NCBI GenBank assembly: GCA_029977615.1
Contig: JAPOKO010000001.1
Coordinates: forward strand, 112,043-176,042
DNA from: a bacterium
GTDB lineage: Bacteria; Actinomycetota; Acidimicrobiia; Acidimicrobiales; Ilumatobacteraceae
Length of the DNA stretch: 64,000 nt
Direction: 5' to 3'
The notes under the pieces: generated by a model
What the model was told of the DNA's origin: nothing
The model's input: only the letters and a program-made list of their open reading frames with translations
Databases searched by the model: none
Program-made: the position numbers and the translations under genes
Shown: positions 18,698-27,834 of the stretch, one piece after another
How the letters are laid out: each line of letters starts with the position of its first letter
How positions within the stretch are numbered: the stretch's first letter is position 1

Positions 18698-19023
18698 CAG
18701 CTCTTCCCCAGCCTGTCCAATAACTCATCTTGATTTTTAGTTTGTTCCGCAATCGCACGAAGCAAAAAATCACGATGCTCAAGTAAGGCTTCAACATGTT
18801 TTTGTGCATCGCGATATTCATGTAGTGAGAGAGGTGTTTCAGAAACCAAACTTCTCATTTCTTTTTCATTCGCATCATCACGCAACGCATCCAGCTGCTC
18901 ATCTAACAGTGCGAGTTCAGTCTGAAGCTGCTTCAAGTTCTCAGAATTTCGGCGGAGCCGTTTTTCAATGAGCCTGTGGGCAACTCCGCGAATGTTCACA
19001 TCAGCGAGTGTAGGAGTGTCCAT
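18697..19023 (-). CDS. Small coiled-coil protein of unknown function
   Basis: 108 aa, charged and almost entirely helical by composition (heptad-like leucines in the stretch LKQLQTELALLDEQLDAL), with no recognised domain. The ATG at 19023 lies just 2 nt after the encoded CCA end of tRNA-Leu, with no room for a ribosome site. If transcribed from the tRNA promoter, 3' processing of the tRNA would leave a near-leaderless mRNA. It is coupled to pdtaR through a TGATG overlap, so it may influence expression of pdtaR and polA. The function is unknown. Confidence 0.7.
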   Translation of the reverse strand: MDTPTLADVNIRGVAHRLIEKRLRRNSENLKQLQTELALLDEQLDALRDDANEKEMRSLVSETPLSLHEYRDAQKHVEALLEHRDFLLRAIAEQTKNQDELLDRLGKS

Positions 19024-19025
19024 GT

Positions 19026-19111
19026 TGGTGCCCGAGGTGGGAGTTGAACCCACACACCCTTTCGAATAACGGATTTTGAGTCCGTCGCGTCTGCCATTCC
19101 GCCACTCGGGC
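19026..19111 (-). tRNA. tRNA-Leu (anticodon CAA)
   Basis: An 86-nt tRNA including encoded CCA. The acceptor stem GCCCGAG/CTCGGGC, anticodon stem ACGGA/TCCGT with loop CTCAAAA (anticodon CAA, reads UUG) and T-arm GTGGG-TTCAACT-CCCAC are all perfect. The variable arm is extended, as expected for leucine. It is followed 2 nt later by a start codon and is divergent from fabD. Confidence 0.96.
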
Positions 19112-19169
19112 TTGAGTGAAGTGGGAAACAGCGTACCGACCCCTTGGAAGTTCTACGCTTGTCCACGAC

Positions 19170-20357
19170 ATGCTTGCGTTCACCTTTCCTGGTCAGGGTT
19201 CACAGCGCCCCGGTATGGGCCAGCCCTGGGTTGGCCACGACAGCTGGGAACTCGTTACGGAAGCCTCCGATATTTCCGGTCGCGATGTTGGACGTCTACT
19301 TTTAGAGGCCGATGCTGACGAATTAAAGGACACGCGCAACGCTCAGTTGACCACTTTTGTTTCATCGCTCATGGTGCTAGACGCCGTTGAGCGACTTGGC
19401 ATTGAGCCAAGCCTGTGCGCCGGACACAGCCTCGGCGAATACACAGCGCTTGCTGCAACCGGAGCACTTGGTTTCGATGAAGGTATTCGTCTTGTCGTTG
19501 CCAGAGCAGATGCCATGCACGATGCGGGAAACGAATCGCCTGGCACGATGGCTGCGGTTCTTGGACTCGATGACGACGAAGTTGAAACAGCCTGTCGACT
19601 TGCCGACAGCGATGTGTGGGTTGCCAACTTCAACGCTCCTGGTCAGATCGTTATTGCTGGTTCCGAAGAAGGAGTTGCAAAAGCAACTGAGCAAGCAAAG
19701 GCTCTCGGTGCAAAACGTGTGATGGCACTCCCCGTGTCGGGTGCGTTCCACACTCCATACATGACCAGCGCGCGCGAACGTCTGCGCGAAGCAATCGCGC
19801 TTGCCAAACCGCGCAACATTGATGTGCCAGTTATCAGCAACGTTGATGCACGTGCGCACGACAGCGGCGAAGAATGGTCAACCCTGCTGTCAGCCCAACT
19901 TTCATCACCAGTGCGCTGGAAGCATTGCTTGCTCACCATGGCCGAGGCTGGCATAGTCGGCTTTATTGAACTTGGTCCGGGCGGAGTGCTCACAGGAATG
20001 GCCAAGCGAACCATTGAGGGATCAAAATCAATTAGCGTTGCTACGCCAGATGATCTTGACAAGTTAATTGAATGGATCGACGCGCTTCAGCCAACTGCCA
20101 CGTTGCCACCTGGTTCTGTACATGAAGGAGAACATCTCTTTGCAGTCGAACGCATGGTGGTTGCTCCAGCCGCTGGATTGTTTCAGAAGATTTCATCCGT
20201 AACCAATAAGTCGCGAATCGAAGTTGGACAGATCATCGGTCATGTTGCAGAAACTGAAGTTCGTTCCCCGTTTTCTGGCATTTTGCAAAACTTCATTGCT
20301 GTTGACGGAGAACGTGTGACGGCGCATCAACCAATCGCTTGGTTGCGAACTCACTAA
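19170..20357 (+). CDS. fabD: Malonyl-CoA:ACP transacylase with a C-terminal biotinyl/lipoyl-like domain
   Basis: Loads malonyl groups onto ACP for fatty-acid synthesis. Residues 1-300 are a complete FabD: oxyanion GQGSQ, catalytic GHSLG (S87) and GAFHTPY (H194). Residues about 329-395 are an extra beta-rich hammerhead (VVAPAAGLFQK...AETEVRSPFSG...GERVTAHQPIAWL) that resembles biotinyl/lipoyl carriers, but the position of the modified lysine is V359, so it cannot be biotinylated there. The ATG at 19170 was chosen because FabD proteins start at the LAFTFPGQGSQ strand. First gene of fabD-fabH-fabG-acpP-fabF; a TACGCT box lies 10 nt upstream of the start. Confidence 0.93.
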   Translation: MLAFTFPGQGSQRPGMGQPWVGHDSWELVTEASDISGRDVGRLLLEADADELKDTRNAQLTTFVSSLMVLDAVERLGIEPSLCAGHSLGEYTALAATGALGFDEGIRLVVARADAMHDAGNESPGTMAAVLGLDDDEVETACRLADSDVWVANFNAPGQIVIAGSEEGVAKATEQAKALGAKRVMALPVSGAFHTPYMTSARERLREAIALAKPRNIDVPVISNVDARAHDSGEEWSTLLSAQLSSPVRWKHCLLTMAEAGIVGFIELGPGGVLTGMAKRTIEGSKSISVATPDDLDKLIEWIDALQPTATLPPGSVHEGEHLFAVERMVVAPAAGLFQKISSVTNKSRIEVGQIIGHVAETEVRSPFSGILQNFIAVDGERVTAHQPIAWLRTH

Positions 20358-20368
20358 GGTTTAATTGC

Positions 20369-21346
20369 ATGCCAACCATTCCTACCAACGCCATCGGCGG
20401 CGTCATCACTGGTTGGGGCACTGCACTTCCTCCGAAGGTTGTGACAAATGATGATTTGTCAAAGACCATGGAGACTTCCGACGAATGGATCCGCGAGCGG
20501 ACTGGTATTCATCGCCGGCATATCGGCGGAAGCACCGCTGAACTCTCGGTAGAGAGCGGACGAATCGCCATGGAGATGGCTGGTGTTTCACCCGAAGAAA
20601 TTGACGCTCTTGTGTTGTCGACCACCACCCCAGATCGTCAAGTACCTGCAACTTCAGCAACGGTGCAGAACCTGCTTGGCTTGAAGTGCGGAGCATTCGA
20701 CATAAACGCTGCTTGTTCAGGATTTGTGTACGGGCTTGTAGTTGCGCATGGACTCATTGCTATGGGCTCAAAAAAGGTTCTGCTCATCGGCACCGACACT
20801 CTTTCGCGGATAACTGACTGGACCGATCGCAATACTGCAATTTTGTTTGCCGATGGTTCTGGTGCAGCCGTTATTGAAGCAACAACTGGTGAATCCGAAT
20901 TGCTCGGCTGGGACTTAGATGCCGATGGCTCCGCCGAGGAATTGCTCTACGCCGAAATTGGCGGAAATATTCACATGGACGGAAAAGAAGTGTTTCGTCG
21001 CGCAGTCCGCATCATGGTGGACTCGGCTCAGAAGTCAATGCACGTTGCTGGAGTTACTGCTGACGACATTGCTCTCATCGTCCCCCATCAAGCAAACACT
21101 CGAATCATTAGTGCTGCATGTGAACGCCTCGGAATTCCTATGGATCGAACCAGCACGGTGTTACACGAAACTGGCAATACATCTTCTGCGTCTATCCCTC
21201 TCGCTCTATTCGATGCAGCCAACGGTGGTGCGATGAGTGGACGTACTCTTCGTGTTGGAGATTTGGTGTTGGTTGTTGGATTCGGCGCTGGAATGACCGC
21301 GGCCAGTGCCGTGTTGCGCTGGAACGGAAAGGGGCTCAGATCATGA
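20369..21346 (+). CDS. fabH: Beta-ketoacyl-ACP synthase III
   Basis: Condenses a primer acyl-CoA with malonyl-ACP to start fatty-acid chains. 325 aa, thiolase fold with catalytic C116 (NAACSGF), HQANTRI (His) and GNTSS (Asn) triad. The ATG at 20369 follows an AAGGT ribosome site; a longer reading would overlap fabD. It lies 11 bp after fabD and overlaps fabG by ATGA. Confidence 0.95.
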   Translation: MPTIPTNAIGGVITGWGTALPPKVVTNDDLSKTMETSDEWIRERTGIHRRHIGGSTAELSVESGRIAMEMAGVSPEEIDALVLSTTTPDRQVPATSATVQNLLGLKCGAFDINAACSGFVYGLVVAHGLIAMGSKKVLLIGTDTLSRITDWTDRNTAILFADGSGAAVIEATTGESELLGWDLDADGSAEELLYAEIGGNIHMDGKEVFRRAVRIMVDSAQKSMHVAGVTADDIALIVPHQANTRIISAACERLGIPMDRTSTVLHETGNTSSASIPLALFDAANGGAMSGRTLRVGDLVLVVGFGAGMTAASAVLRWNGKGLRS

Positions 21347-22065
21347 CCGTTGAGACAACATCCCCACGAGTGGTTTTAGTTACTGGAGGCTCTCGAGGTA
21401 TCGGGTTGGCATGCGCGCGACATTTCGCAGCACTCGGTGATCATGTTGCTGTTACATATAACTCGTCACCACCACCCGGCGAGTTTTTTGCCGTGAAGTG
21501 CGACGTAACAAACAACCAAGATGTAGACAACGCATTCAAAGAAATCGAAGAGAAATTCGGTCCCGTACAAATTCTCGTTTCCAATGCTGGAATTACGCGC
21601 GACGGACTTCTTTTACGGATGGGCGAGGACGACTTTGCCTCAGTCATTGACGCCAATCTCACCGCCGCATACCGAGTGTGCAAACGCGCAACCCAAGGCA
21701 TGTTGCGCGCACGTTCTGGTCGCATCATCTTGATGTCAAGTGTTGTCGCTTTGTTGGGCTCAGCCGGTCAAGCGAACTACTCGGCTAGCAAAGCGGGCTT
21801 AGTTGGACTCGCCCGCTCTCTAGCTCGCGAATTGGGTTCACGTTCAATCACCGTCAATGTGGTCGCTCCAGGCCCAATTGATACCGACATGACCGCAGCG
21901 CTCGGCGAAAAGCGTCTAGAAGAACTCGCTCATGCCGTACCACTTGGACGTACGGGAACCGTGGACGAAATTGCAGGAGTGGTTACCTTTCTTGCAAGCC
22001 CGGCAGCGGCCTACATCACGGGTGCAGTAATACCCGTTGATGGCGGGCTTGGCATGGGCCATTGA
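21343..22065 (+). CDS. fabG: 3-oxoacyl-ACP reductase
   Basis: NADPH-dependent reduction of beta-ketoacyl-ACP. 240-aa short-chain dehydrogenase with TGGSRGIG cofactor loop near the N-terminus, NAG in SNAGITRDG, catalytic YSASKAG and the C-terminal PVDGGLGMGH. Overlap of four bases (ATGA) with fabH and placement before acpP support the FabG role over other SDR functions. Confidence 0.93.
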   Translation: MTVETTSPRVVLVTGGSRGIGLACARHFAALGDHVAVTYNSSPPPGEFFAVKCDVTNNQDVDNAFKEIEEKFGPVQILVSNAGITRDGLLLRMGEDDFASVIDANLTAAYRVCKRATQGMLRARSGRIILMSSVVALLGSAGQANYSASKAGLVGLARSLARELGSRSITVNVVAPGPIDTDMTAALGEKRLEELAHAVPLGRTGTVDEIAGVVTFLASPAAAYITGAVIPVDGGLGMGH

Positions 22066-22124
22066 TCCCATTCTCGTAAGCCGCGTAGTACTGTAAGTGC
22101 GCAACGAAAACCAAGGAGAAAATC

Positions 22125-22364
22125 ATGAGCCAGGAATTGTTTGAACGTTTCACCAAGTGTGCAGTAGATGTCTTGTCAGTAGATGCCTCCAAAATCACAC
22201 CAGATGCAAGCTTCGGCGATGACCTCGATGCCGACAGCCTCGACTTGGTCGAACTTGTAATGGCCCTCGAAGAAGAATTTGGTATTGAAGTTCCAGAGTC
22301 TGACCTTGAAGGTGTTGACACTGTCGGCAAGGCCTTCGCGCTCGTCACGTCAAAAGTCAAGTAA
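22125..22364 (+). CDS. acpP: Acyl carrier protein
   Basis: 79-aa acidic carrier with phosphopantetheine attachment serine S38 in DLDADSLDLVEL. It carries growing acyl chains between Fab enzymes. An ideal ribosome site AAGGAG (22113-22118) lies 6 nt before the ATG, much stronger than those of its neighbours, as expected for the abundant ACP. The 59-bp gap after fabG could hold an additional promoter but no convincing one is seen. Confidence 0.96.
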   Translation: MSQELFERFTKCAVDVLSVDASKITPDASFGDDLDADSLDLVELVMALEEEFGIEVPESDLEGVDTVGKAFALVTSKVK

Positions 22365-22385
22365 ACCTTTTAAGCCTCACTGCAC

Positions 22386-23570
22386 ATGCAAGGAGCCGGT
22401 CACCGCGTTGCCATTACTGGCTATGGAGTGGTTGCGCCGTGCGGTATCGGTAAGGAAGCCTTCTGGACAGGCCTCCTTGGACCTGGTTTCACAGGCTCAA
22501 AGTCCATTGAAATAGAAAACTGGGACCCACTTCCCTATTTCGATAATCCAAAAGACGCTCGACGTTCTGACCGCTGCGAGCAGTTTGCTCTTGCTGCTGC
22601 CGGGGAAGCAATCACTCAGTCGGGTGAATTGCCATATGACCGCGCACGCATTGGCACCATTTTCGGAACAGGAATTGGCGGTCTGCGCACGCTTGAAGAA
22701 AATGTCATTACGCGAGTAGAAAAAGGTGAACGTCGTGTTTCGCCCTTTCTCGTTCCCATGATGATGTCAAACGCATCTGGTGCAGCGATTTCCATGCGCT
22801 ACGGGTTTCAAGGACCGGCTGAAACCATTTGTACGGCTTGCGCAGCAGCAACACACGCCATTGGCAACGCAGCACGTCTCGTTGCTTGGGGTCGTTGCGA
22901 TGCCGTAATCACCGGCGGTGCTGAAAGTGCAGCAACAATCACTGCGCTCGCAGGGTTCAGCAATATGACTGCACTCTCCAGCACATTGGTCAGCAAACCG
23001 TTTGATGCAACTCGCGATGGATTCATCATGGGTGAAGGTGCAGCAGTGTTTGTACTTGAACGCTTGGATCTAGCCCTATCCCGCGGTGCCACCATCATTG
23101 CCGAAATTGTTGGTGCAGCAAGCAATGCTGATGCCCATCACATCACCGCGCCATCACCTGGTGGCGTCGGAGCATCACGTTGCATGCAGTTAGCGCTTGA
23201 TGATGCGGGATTGCAACCAAGCGATATCAAACAAGTCAATGCCCATGGAACAAGCACTCCGTTGAACGATGCGGCGGAATCGCAAGCGATAGAGACTGTC
23301 TTTGGCAAAAACACGGTTCCGGTTGTGTCAATTAAAGGCGTAACTGGTCACCCGCTTGGTGCTGCCGGCGCATTAGAAGCTGCCGCGGTACTACTCAGCA
23401 TCGAAAAGAAGTTGATCCCGCCGACAGCAGGTACTCAGCACATTGGTGAAGACATGAACATCGACGTGGTCATCGGTTCTGCCCGCCCTTGGGAACCAGG
23501 TCCAACCATCTCCAACAACTTTGGTTTCGGTGGACATAACGGTTCTGTGATTATTTCGCCTTACAAATAA
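22386..23570 (+). CDS. fabF: Beta-ketoacyl-ACP synthase II
   Basis: Elongation condensing enzyme, 394 aa. Catalytic C152 in ICTACAAATHA, His in VNAHGTSTPLND and Lys/His in SIKGVTGHPLGAAGA form the Cys-His-His triad. Both thiolase-fold halves are complete, ending NNFGFGGHNGS. It follows acpP by 21 bp and is convergent with fabZ. Confidence 0.95.
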   Translation: MQGAGHRVAITGYGVVAPCGIGKEAFWTGLLGPGFTGSKSIEIENWDPLPYFDNPKDARRSDRCEQFALAAAGEAITQSGELPYDRARIGTIFGTGIGGLRTLEENVITRVEKGERRVSPFLVPMMMSNASGAAISMRYGFQGPAETICTACAAATHAIGNAARLVAWGRCDAVITGGAESAATITALAGFSNMTALSSTLVSKPFDATRDGFIMGEGAAVFVLERLDLALSRGATIIAEIVGAASNADAHHITAPSPGGVGASRCMQLALDDAGLQPSDIKQVNAHGTSTPLNDAAESQAIETVFGKNTVPVVSIKGVTGHPLGAAGALEAAAVLLSIEKKLIPPTAGTQHIGEDMNIDVVIGSARPWEPGPTISNNFGFGGHNGSVIISPYK

Positions 23571-23571
23571 G

Positions 23572-23997
23572 TCACGCGTCAACTACGACGAAGAGCAGTT
23601 CACACTCACAAGCGATTTCGCCGTTCACTTTTGCGACTCCAGTACCCTTGCCCGCGCGGGCTGACATTCGTCCAATGGATGCCGATATCTCAAGCGTGTC
23701 ACCTGGAAGAACTTGGCGCCTAAAGCGCGCTTCATCAAGACCTCCAAAAAGCGGCAGCTTCCCCGCAAACTTTGGATCGCTCACTATTGCTAGAGCTCCA
23801 GTTTGCGCAATGGCTTCACACATCAACACGCCTGGAAGCGTTGGACGGCCTGGGAAATGACCAGCAAAGAACCACTCATCACCTGTTAATTTCCAAATTG
23901 TTGAAGCAGATATACCAGGTGTCAGCTCGGTGATTTCATCAACAAAGATGAACGGGTCACGATGAGCAATGAGATCAGTTGGCTTAGGAAATGTCAT
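23572..23997 (-). CDS. fabZ: 3-hydroxyacyl-ACP dehydratase
   Basis: Hot-dog fold dehydratase, 141 aa, that removes water from 3-hydroxyacyl-ACP. The HRDPFIFVDEI start and the catalytic pair H47 (AGHFPGRP) and E61 (GVLMCEAIAQ) are intact. It is on the opposite strand from the other fab genes, tail to tail with fabF, and starts inside the bcp stop (TAATG), so it is transcribed with bcp and the trp genes rather than with fabD-F. Confidence 0.93.
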   Translation of the reverse strand: MTFPKPTDLIAHRDPFIFVDEITELTPGISASTIWKLTGDEWFFAGHFPGRPTLPGVLMCEAIAQTGALAIVSDPKFAGKLPLFGGLDEARFRRQVLPGDTLEISASIGRMSARAGKGTGVAKVNGEIACECELLFVVVDA

Positions 23998-24449
23998 TAT
24001 TTGCCTAAAGCTTCCAACAGTTTTACTGGTGTGTCTTTCGGAGAAATCTTATACCACGCCTTCAAAATGGTTCCGTCTGCACCAATAAGAAACGCCGAAC
24101 GTTCGATACCCATGTATTCGCGACCATACATAGATTTCTTCTTCCAAACTTTGTACGCCTTAGCAACTTTGTTATCGGCATCTGACAACAAAGGAAATCC
24201 GAGTCCATATTTTTCATCAAACTTCAACTGCTTTGCTGGTAAATCTGGACTGATTCCGATGATTACTGTTCGACCAATCTGATCGGCAATGTCACGCAGT
24301 CCACAGGATTGTTGCGTGCAACCGGGAGTATCGGCCTTGGGATAGAAATACACAAGAATTTTGCGCTTTGCATACTTCTTCAACGAAATCTTCTTGCCGT
24401 TCTGATCGAGCAATTCAATAGCGGGTGCTACAGATCCTTCTTTCAACAT
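23997..24449 (-). CDS. bcp: Thioredoxin-dependent thiol peroxidase (Bcp/PrxQ)
   Basis: Peroxiredoxin of the PrxQ subfamily, 150 aa, that reduces hydroperoxides using thioredoxin. Peroxidatic C44 and resolving C49 lie in PKADTPGCTQQSCGLRD, with the five-residue spacing typical of atypical two-Cys PrxQ. It has no signal peptide and is cytosolic. It follows trpA by 9 bp and overlaps fabZ by one base. Confidence 0.94.
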   Translation of the reverse strand: MLKEGSVAPAIELLDQNGKKISLKKYAKRKILVYFYPKADTPGCTQQSCGLRDIADQIGRTVIIGISPDLPAKQLKFDEKYGLGFPLLSDADNKVAKAYKVWKKKSMYGREYMGIERSAFLIGADGTILKAWYKISPKDTPVKLLEALGK

Positions 24450-24458
24450 GGAACGAAC

Positions 24459-25254
24459 TTACTTCAACCCAAATGATGCGTCGAGCGCTTTGCGAACTTC
24501 TCCCACGTATTCTCCAACCGCATCGGCGTCGTGTTCAATCAAACGACGCATTACTGATGCGCCCATGACAACTCCATCAGCCACCGTTGAAGCTTCAACC
24601 GCTTGAGCCGCATTCGAAACACCTACACCAATGAGTACTGGAACGTCAGTCAATGCTTTCAAGCGCGCGGCAAGTTTGGTAGCTGTACTAGCCAATTCGT
24701 CACGTTCCCCTGTTACGCCAAGAAGGCCAACTGCGTACACAAAACCATTACACCTCTGCAGAATTCGTGGCAGGCGTTCCTCGGGAGCGGTTGGTGCAGC
24801 AAGCATCACCGTTTCTATTCCGGCTCCATCTGCTGCAATACACCAATCGGATGCTTCCTCAAGTGGAAGATCAGGCACGATAGCCGCGCAAATGCCAGCT
24901 TCTGCCAAAGAATGCGCGAAGCGTTCGTTACCAGCTGAATGCACGGTGTTGTAATAACACATCACCGCGAGAGGCACATCAATGTCGATATTTCGTAATT
25001 CTTGAAGAATGGAAAGTGGAGTTGCTCCGCGCTCAAGGGCTTGCTCGGAGGCAAGTTGAATCATCGGACCATCCATAACCGGATCCGAAAATGGAATGCC
25101 GATCTCTATCGCATCTGCGCCATTTGCGGCAGCTGCACGAACCGCCCGTCCAGCCGAGATAACCACCGGTGATGTATGGAACGAGCAACTTTCGGCCTGC
25201 ATCACGTCGCGCACGAAGATGGCTTTCGAGTTTTCCTGTATGTAGAACAGCCAT
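24459..25254 (-). pseudogene. trpA: Tryptophan synthase alpha chain, frameshifted
   Basis: The conserved N-terminus (KLESHLRARRDAGRKLLVPY) reads from an ATG at 25254, 3 nt after the trpB stop. The rest (ADAIEIGIPFSDPVMDGP with catalytic Glu and Asp, to the C-terminus) reads in another frame from about 25150 down to the stop at 24459. The frames meet near 25141-25150, in the segment after LGWT. The family pattern GW-T-x-A-V-R suggests loss of two bases; a one-base insertion is also possible. Apart from this the gene looks intact, so a recent mutation or a sequence error are both plausible, and programmed frameshifting is less likely. The role is cleavage of indole-3-glycerol phosphate to indole for TrpB. 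Confidence 0.85.
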
Positions 25255-25257
25255 CTG

Positions 25258-26409
25258 TTAGCCCAAAATGTCCATCATCTGAGCTACGTCTTTATCTCCT
25301 CTGCCAGACAAATTCATCAGCACAGTTTTGCCTTGCATATTTGGTGCCTCACGCGTAATCCACGCAACAACGTGTGCACACTCAAGTGCCGGGATTATTC
25401 CTTCAGTTTTCGCAAGCAGCTGGAATCCTTCGATCACTTCAGCGTCTGTCACGCTTGGATACTCTGCACGGCCTATTGATGCGAGATACGAATGCTCAGG
25501 ACCTACGCCTGGGTAATCGAGCCCAGCACTGATTGATTGTGCCTCTTGGACTTGGCCGTATTCGTCTTGCATTAAATAACTGCGCATGCCATGCACAACG
25601 CCTGGTACTCCACGTCCAACAGCGGCACCACCGGCTGGCTCAACGCCGATCAAACGAGCATGTGTGTCGACAAATCCCGAAAATATTCCGATGGCGTTTG
25701 ATCCTCCGCCAACGCAAGCAGCAACAACATCTGGATCGGTGCCAAGAAGCTCCCGACATTGAGCATGTGCTTCGGTTCCAATCACGCTTTGGAACTGGCG
25801 AACCATGAAGGGATACGGATGCGGACCCATCACCGAACCAATTGCGTAGTACGTGTGTTCAACAGTTGCCACCCAGTCACGCATTGCTTCATTTACTGCA
25901 TCTTTCAGTGTGCGACTACCCGACTTCGCAGGAACTACTTCGGCTCCAAGCAAGCGCATTCGAAATACGTTTAAAGCCTGACGTTCAACATCGACCTCTC
26001 CCATGTACACCTTGCACCCAAGACCGAGCAATGCAGCTGCGGTCGCAGATGCAACGCCATGTTGTCCGGCGCCTGTTTCAGCAACAATGCGCTTCTTTCC
26101 CATTCGCTTCGCCAATAGAGCCTGGCCAAGGACACTGTTGATTTTGTGTGAACCCGTGTGATTCAAATCTTCACGTTTCAGGATCAAACGAATGCCAAGT
26201 TTGCGACCGAGGTTATGGCACTCAGTCAAGATTGACGGACGCCCCGCGTAGTCGCGCAAGAGATCGTTGAGTTCAGTCCGAAACACCGTGTCGTTCCAGG
26301 CATCATGAAACGCTGCTTCAAGTTCTTGGCAAGCAGGAACAAGAGTTTCAGGCACAAAGCGCCCACCAAACTCGCCAAAACGACCATCAGCACCAGGCGT
26401 TGTCAACAT
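25258..26409 (-). CDS. trpB: Tryptophan synthase beta chain
   Basis: PLP enzyme joining indole and serine to make tryptophan, 383 aa. PLP lysine lies in [22 protein letters not shown] binds the PLP phosphate; AETGAGQHG is the alpha-interface region. The ATG at 26409 was chosen because the family starts before [21 protein letters not shown] box sits 6 nt upstream with no clear Shine-Dalgarno, pointing to an internal leaderless promoter besides read-through from trpF. trpB itself is intact although its partner trpA is frameshifted. Confidence 0.96.
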   Translation of the reverse strand: MLTTPGADGRFGEFGGRFVPETLVPACQELEAAFHDAWNDTVFRTELNDLLRDYAGRPSILTECHNLGRKLGIRLILKREDLNHTGSHKINSVLGQALLAKRMGKKRIVAETGAGQHGVASATAAALLGLGCKVYMGEVDVERQALNVFRMRLLGAEVVPAKSGSRTLKDAVNEAMRDWVATVEHTYYAIGSVMGPHPYPFMVRQFQSVIGTEAHAQCRELLGTDPDVVAACVGGGSNAIGIFSGFVDTHARLIGVEPAGGAAVGRGVPGVVHGMRSYLMQDEYGQVQEAQSISAGLDYPGVGPEHSYLASIGRAEYPSVTDAEVIEGFQLLAKTEGIIPALECAHVVAWITREAPNMQGKTVLMNLSGRGDKDVAQMMDILG

Positions 26410-26415
26410 GCTTCT

Positions 26416-26421
26416 AATGTA
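26416..26421 (-). promoter_or_regulatory. Candidate leaderless -10 element (TACATT) for trpB
   Basis: TACATT on the minus strand ends 6 nt before the trpB ATG, so transcription would begin at or next to the start codon. It lies in the 34-bp gap between trpF and trpB. Confidence 0.5.
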
Positions 26422-26443
26422 CTTGCGATGCTGGCGTGTCGGC

Positions 26444-27052
26444 CTAGCCGAGCACCGCATCTCGCGCATTTGTAATGAAGTGACGCATCTTTACAGCATC
26501 CTTCAGACCTGGGGCTTTCTCCACGCCGCTGCTGACATCCACTCCCCACGGATGCACTTGCATGATTCCCGCAGCAACATTTTCTGGTGTCAATCCGCCA
26601 GAAAGCATGAGTCGGATGTCAGTGGGAATGTCTTGCAGTAACTCCCAGTCATATGCAGTGCCAGAACCCGGATGCAACCCGTCAACCAAAATTGCATCAG
26701 ATGCAAAGTTGTTCGCTTGTGCTGCATCTTGAGAACCCGCTACAACTGCTTTAATGACGAATCGGACATCAGTTGCAACTTCTGCAGTCATCGCTGCCGT
26801 TTCATGACCATGAAGTTGAGCACCTTGTAAGCGCGCTTCATTCACGATCTCAATTACTCGCGAAGGAGTCTCGTTACGAAACACTCCTACCGTTACTGTT
26901 TCGGGAGGGAGTCGCTTGACGATTTCACGAGCGAGCGCAGGTGATATCTGACGTGGACTCGGCGCGAAAACAAAACCCAACGCATCGGCTCCTAAGGCGA
27001 CGGCAAGTAGTGCATCTTGCTCATTCGTAATGCCACAAATCTTGACGAACAT
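26444..27052 (-). CDS. trpF: Phosphoribosylanthranilate isomerase
   Basis: 202-aa TIM barrel that isomerises phosphoribosylanthranilate in tryptophan synthesis. KICGIT carries the catalytic cysteine, [14 protein letters not shown] follows, and GVDVSSGVE near the C-terminus binds phosphate. A dedicated TrpF is notable in an actinobacterium because many members of the phylum use the bifunctional PriA instead. It starts 2 nt after the trpC stop. Confidence 0.93.
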   Translation of the reverse strand: MFVKICGITNEQDALLAVALGADALGFVFAPSPRQISPALAREIVKRLPPETVTVGVFRNETPSRVIEIVNEARLQGAQLHGHETAAMTAEVATDVRFVIKAVVAGSQDAAQANNFASDAILVDGLHPGSGTAYDWELLQDIPTDIRLMLSGGLTPENVAAGIMQVHPWGVDVSSGVEKAPGLKDAVKMRHFITNARDAVLG

Positions 27053-27054
27053 TG

Positions 27055-27831
27055 CTATGCAACCCTTAAATCACGAACTGCCACAACTGGGTCACTGGAT
27101 GTAACAATTGACTCGCCAACAAGCACCGCGTCATATCCGGCATCACGCAAGCGACGTGCGTCTGATGCATCTCTAACACCAGATTCCGCAACTCGTGCAA
27201 CTGTTGGAGGGATGAGAGATGCCATACGCTCTGCACGCGCGTGGTCAACTTCAAACGTAATGAGGTCACGTTGATTAACTCCCACAATGCTTGCGCCAAC
27301 GTTGAGTGCACGATCAAGCTCATTCTCATCATGCGTTTCTACGAGCACATCCAAACCAATATGAACCGCGAGATCATGGAACCTCACAAGCTCGTCTTCG
27401 GTCAATGCTGCTGCAATTAACAGAACACAATCGGCGCCCATGAGCCGGGCATCAACCACATCAAATTCAGAAACCGTGAAATCCTTGCGAATGACAGGAA
27501 GCGATGTACTTGCACGAGCAACCTGAAGATCTTCTACCGAACCACCAAAGAAGCGCTCATCGGTCAACACCGACAAACACGATGCTCCACCTTGTTCGTA
27601 TGACGATGCGATCTGAGCAGCATCCAGATGTGCGTGAAGCACACCCTTAGATGGTGACTTTCGCTTGATCTCTGCAATGACACACAAATGCTCATGAGAG
27701 TCCCGAACAAGTCGATCGCCGAACCCTCTGGTCGACGACATTGCACGGGCTTGACTAACAAGATCGTCCAAAATTCGCTGGTCACGCGAAGCATCTTCGC
27801 GATGGCTCTGAACGATTTTGTCTAAATACAA
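27055..27831 (-). CDS. trpC: Indole-3-glycerol phosphate synthase
   Basis: 258-aa TIM barrel that closes the indole ring. IAEIKRKSPSKG holds the catalytic lysine, IRKDFTV the second lysine, GVNQRDL and AESGV the later phosphate-site strands. The start codon is TTG at 27831, 3 nt after the preceding gene's stop; no better in-frame start exists. It is in the order trpC-trpF-trpB-trpA; trpE, trpG and trpD are not in the window. Confidence 0.94.
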   Translation of the reverse strand: MYLDKIVQSHREDASRDQRILDDLVSQARAMSSTRGFGDRLVRDSHEHLCVIAEIKRKSPSKGVLHAHLDAAQIASSYEQGGASCLSVLTDERFFGGSVEDLQVARASTSLPVIRKDFTVSEFDVVDARLMGADCVLLIAAALTEDELVRFHDLAVHIGLDVLVETHDENELDRALNVGASIVGVNQRDLITFEVDHARAERMASLIPPTVARVAESGVRDASDARRLRDAGYDAVLVGESIVTSSDPVVAVRDLRVA

Positions 27832-27834
27832 GGC

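Noticed and set aside
24459..25214. An intact-looking 251-residue trpA reading from an ATG at 25214
   Set aside because: Its first about 20 residues are the out-of-frame reading of the conserved TrpA N-terminus, which is found in frame from 25254; the start is an artefact of the frameshift.
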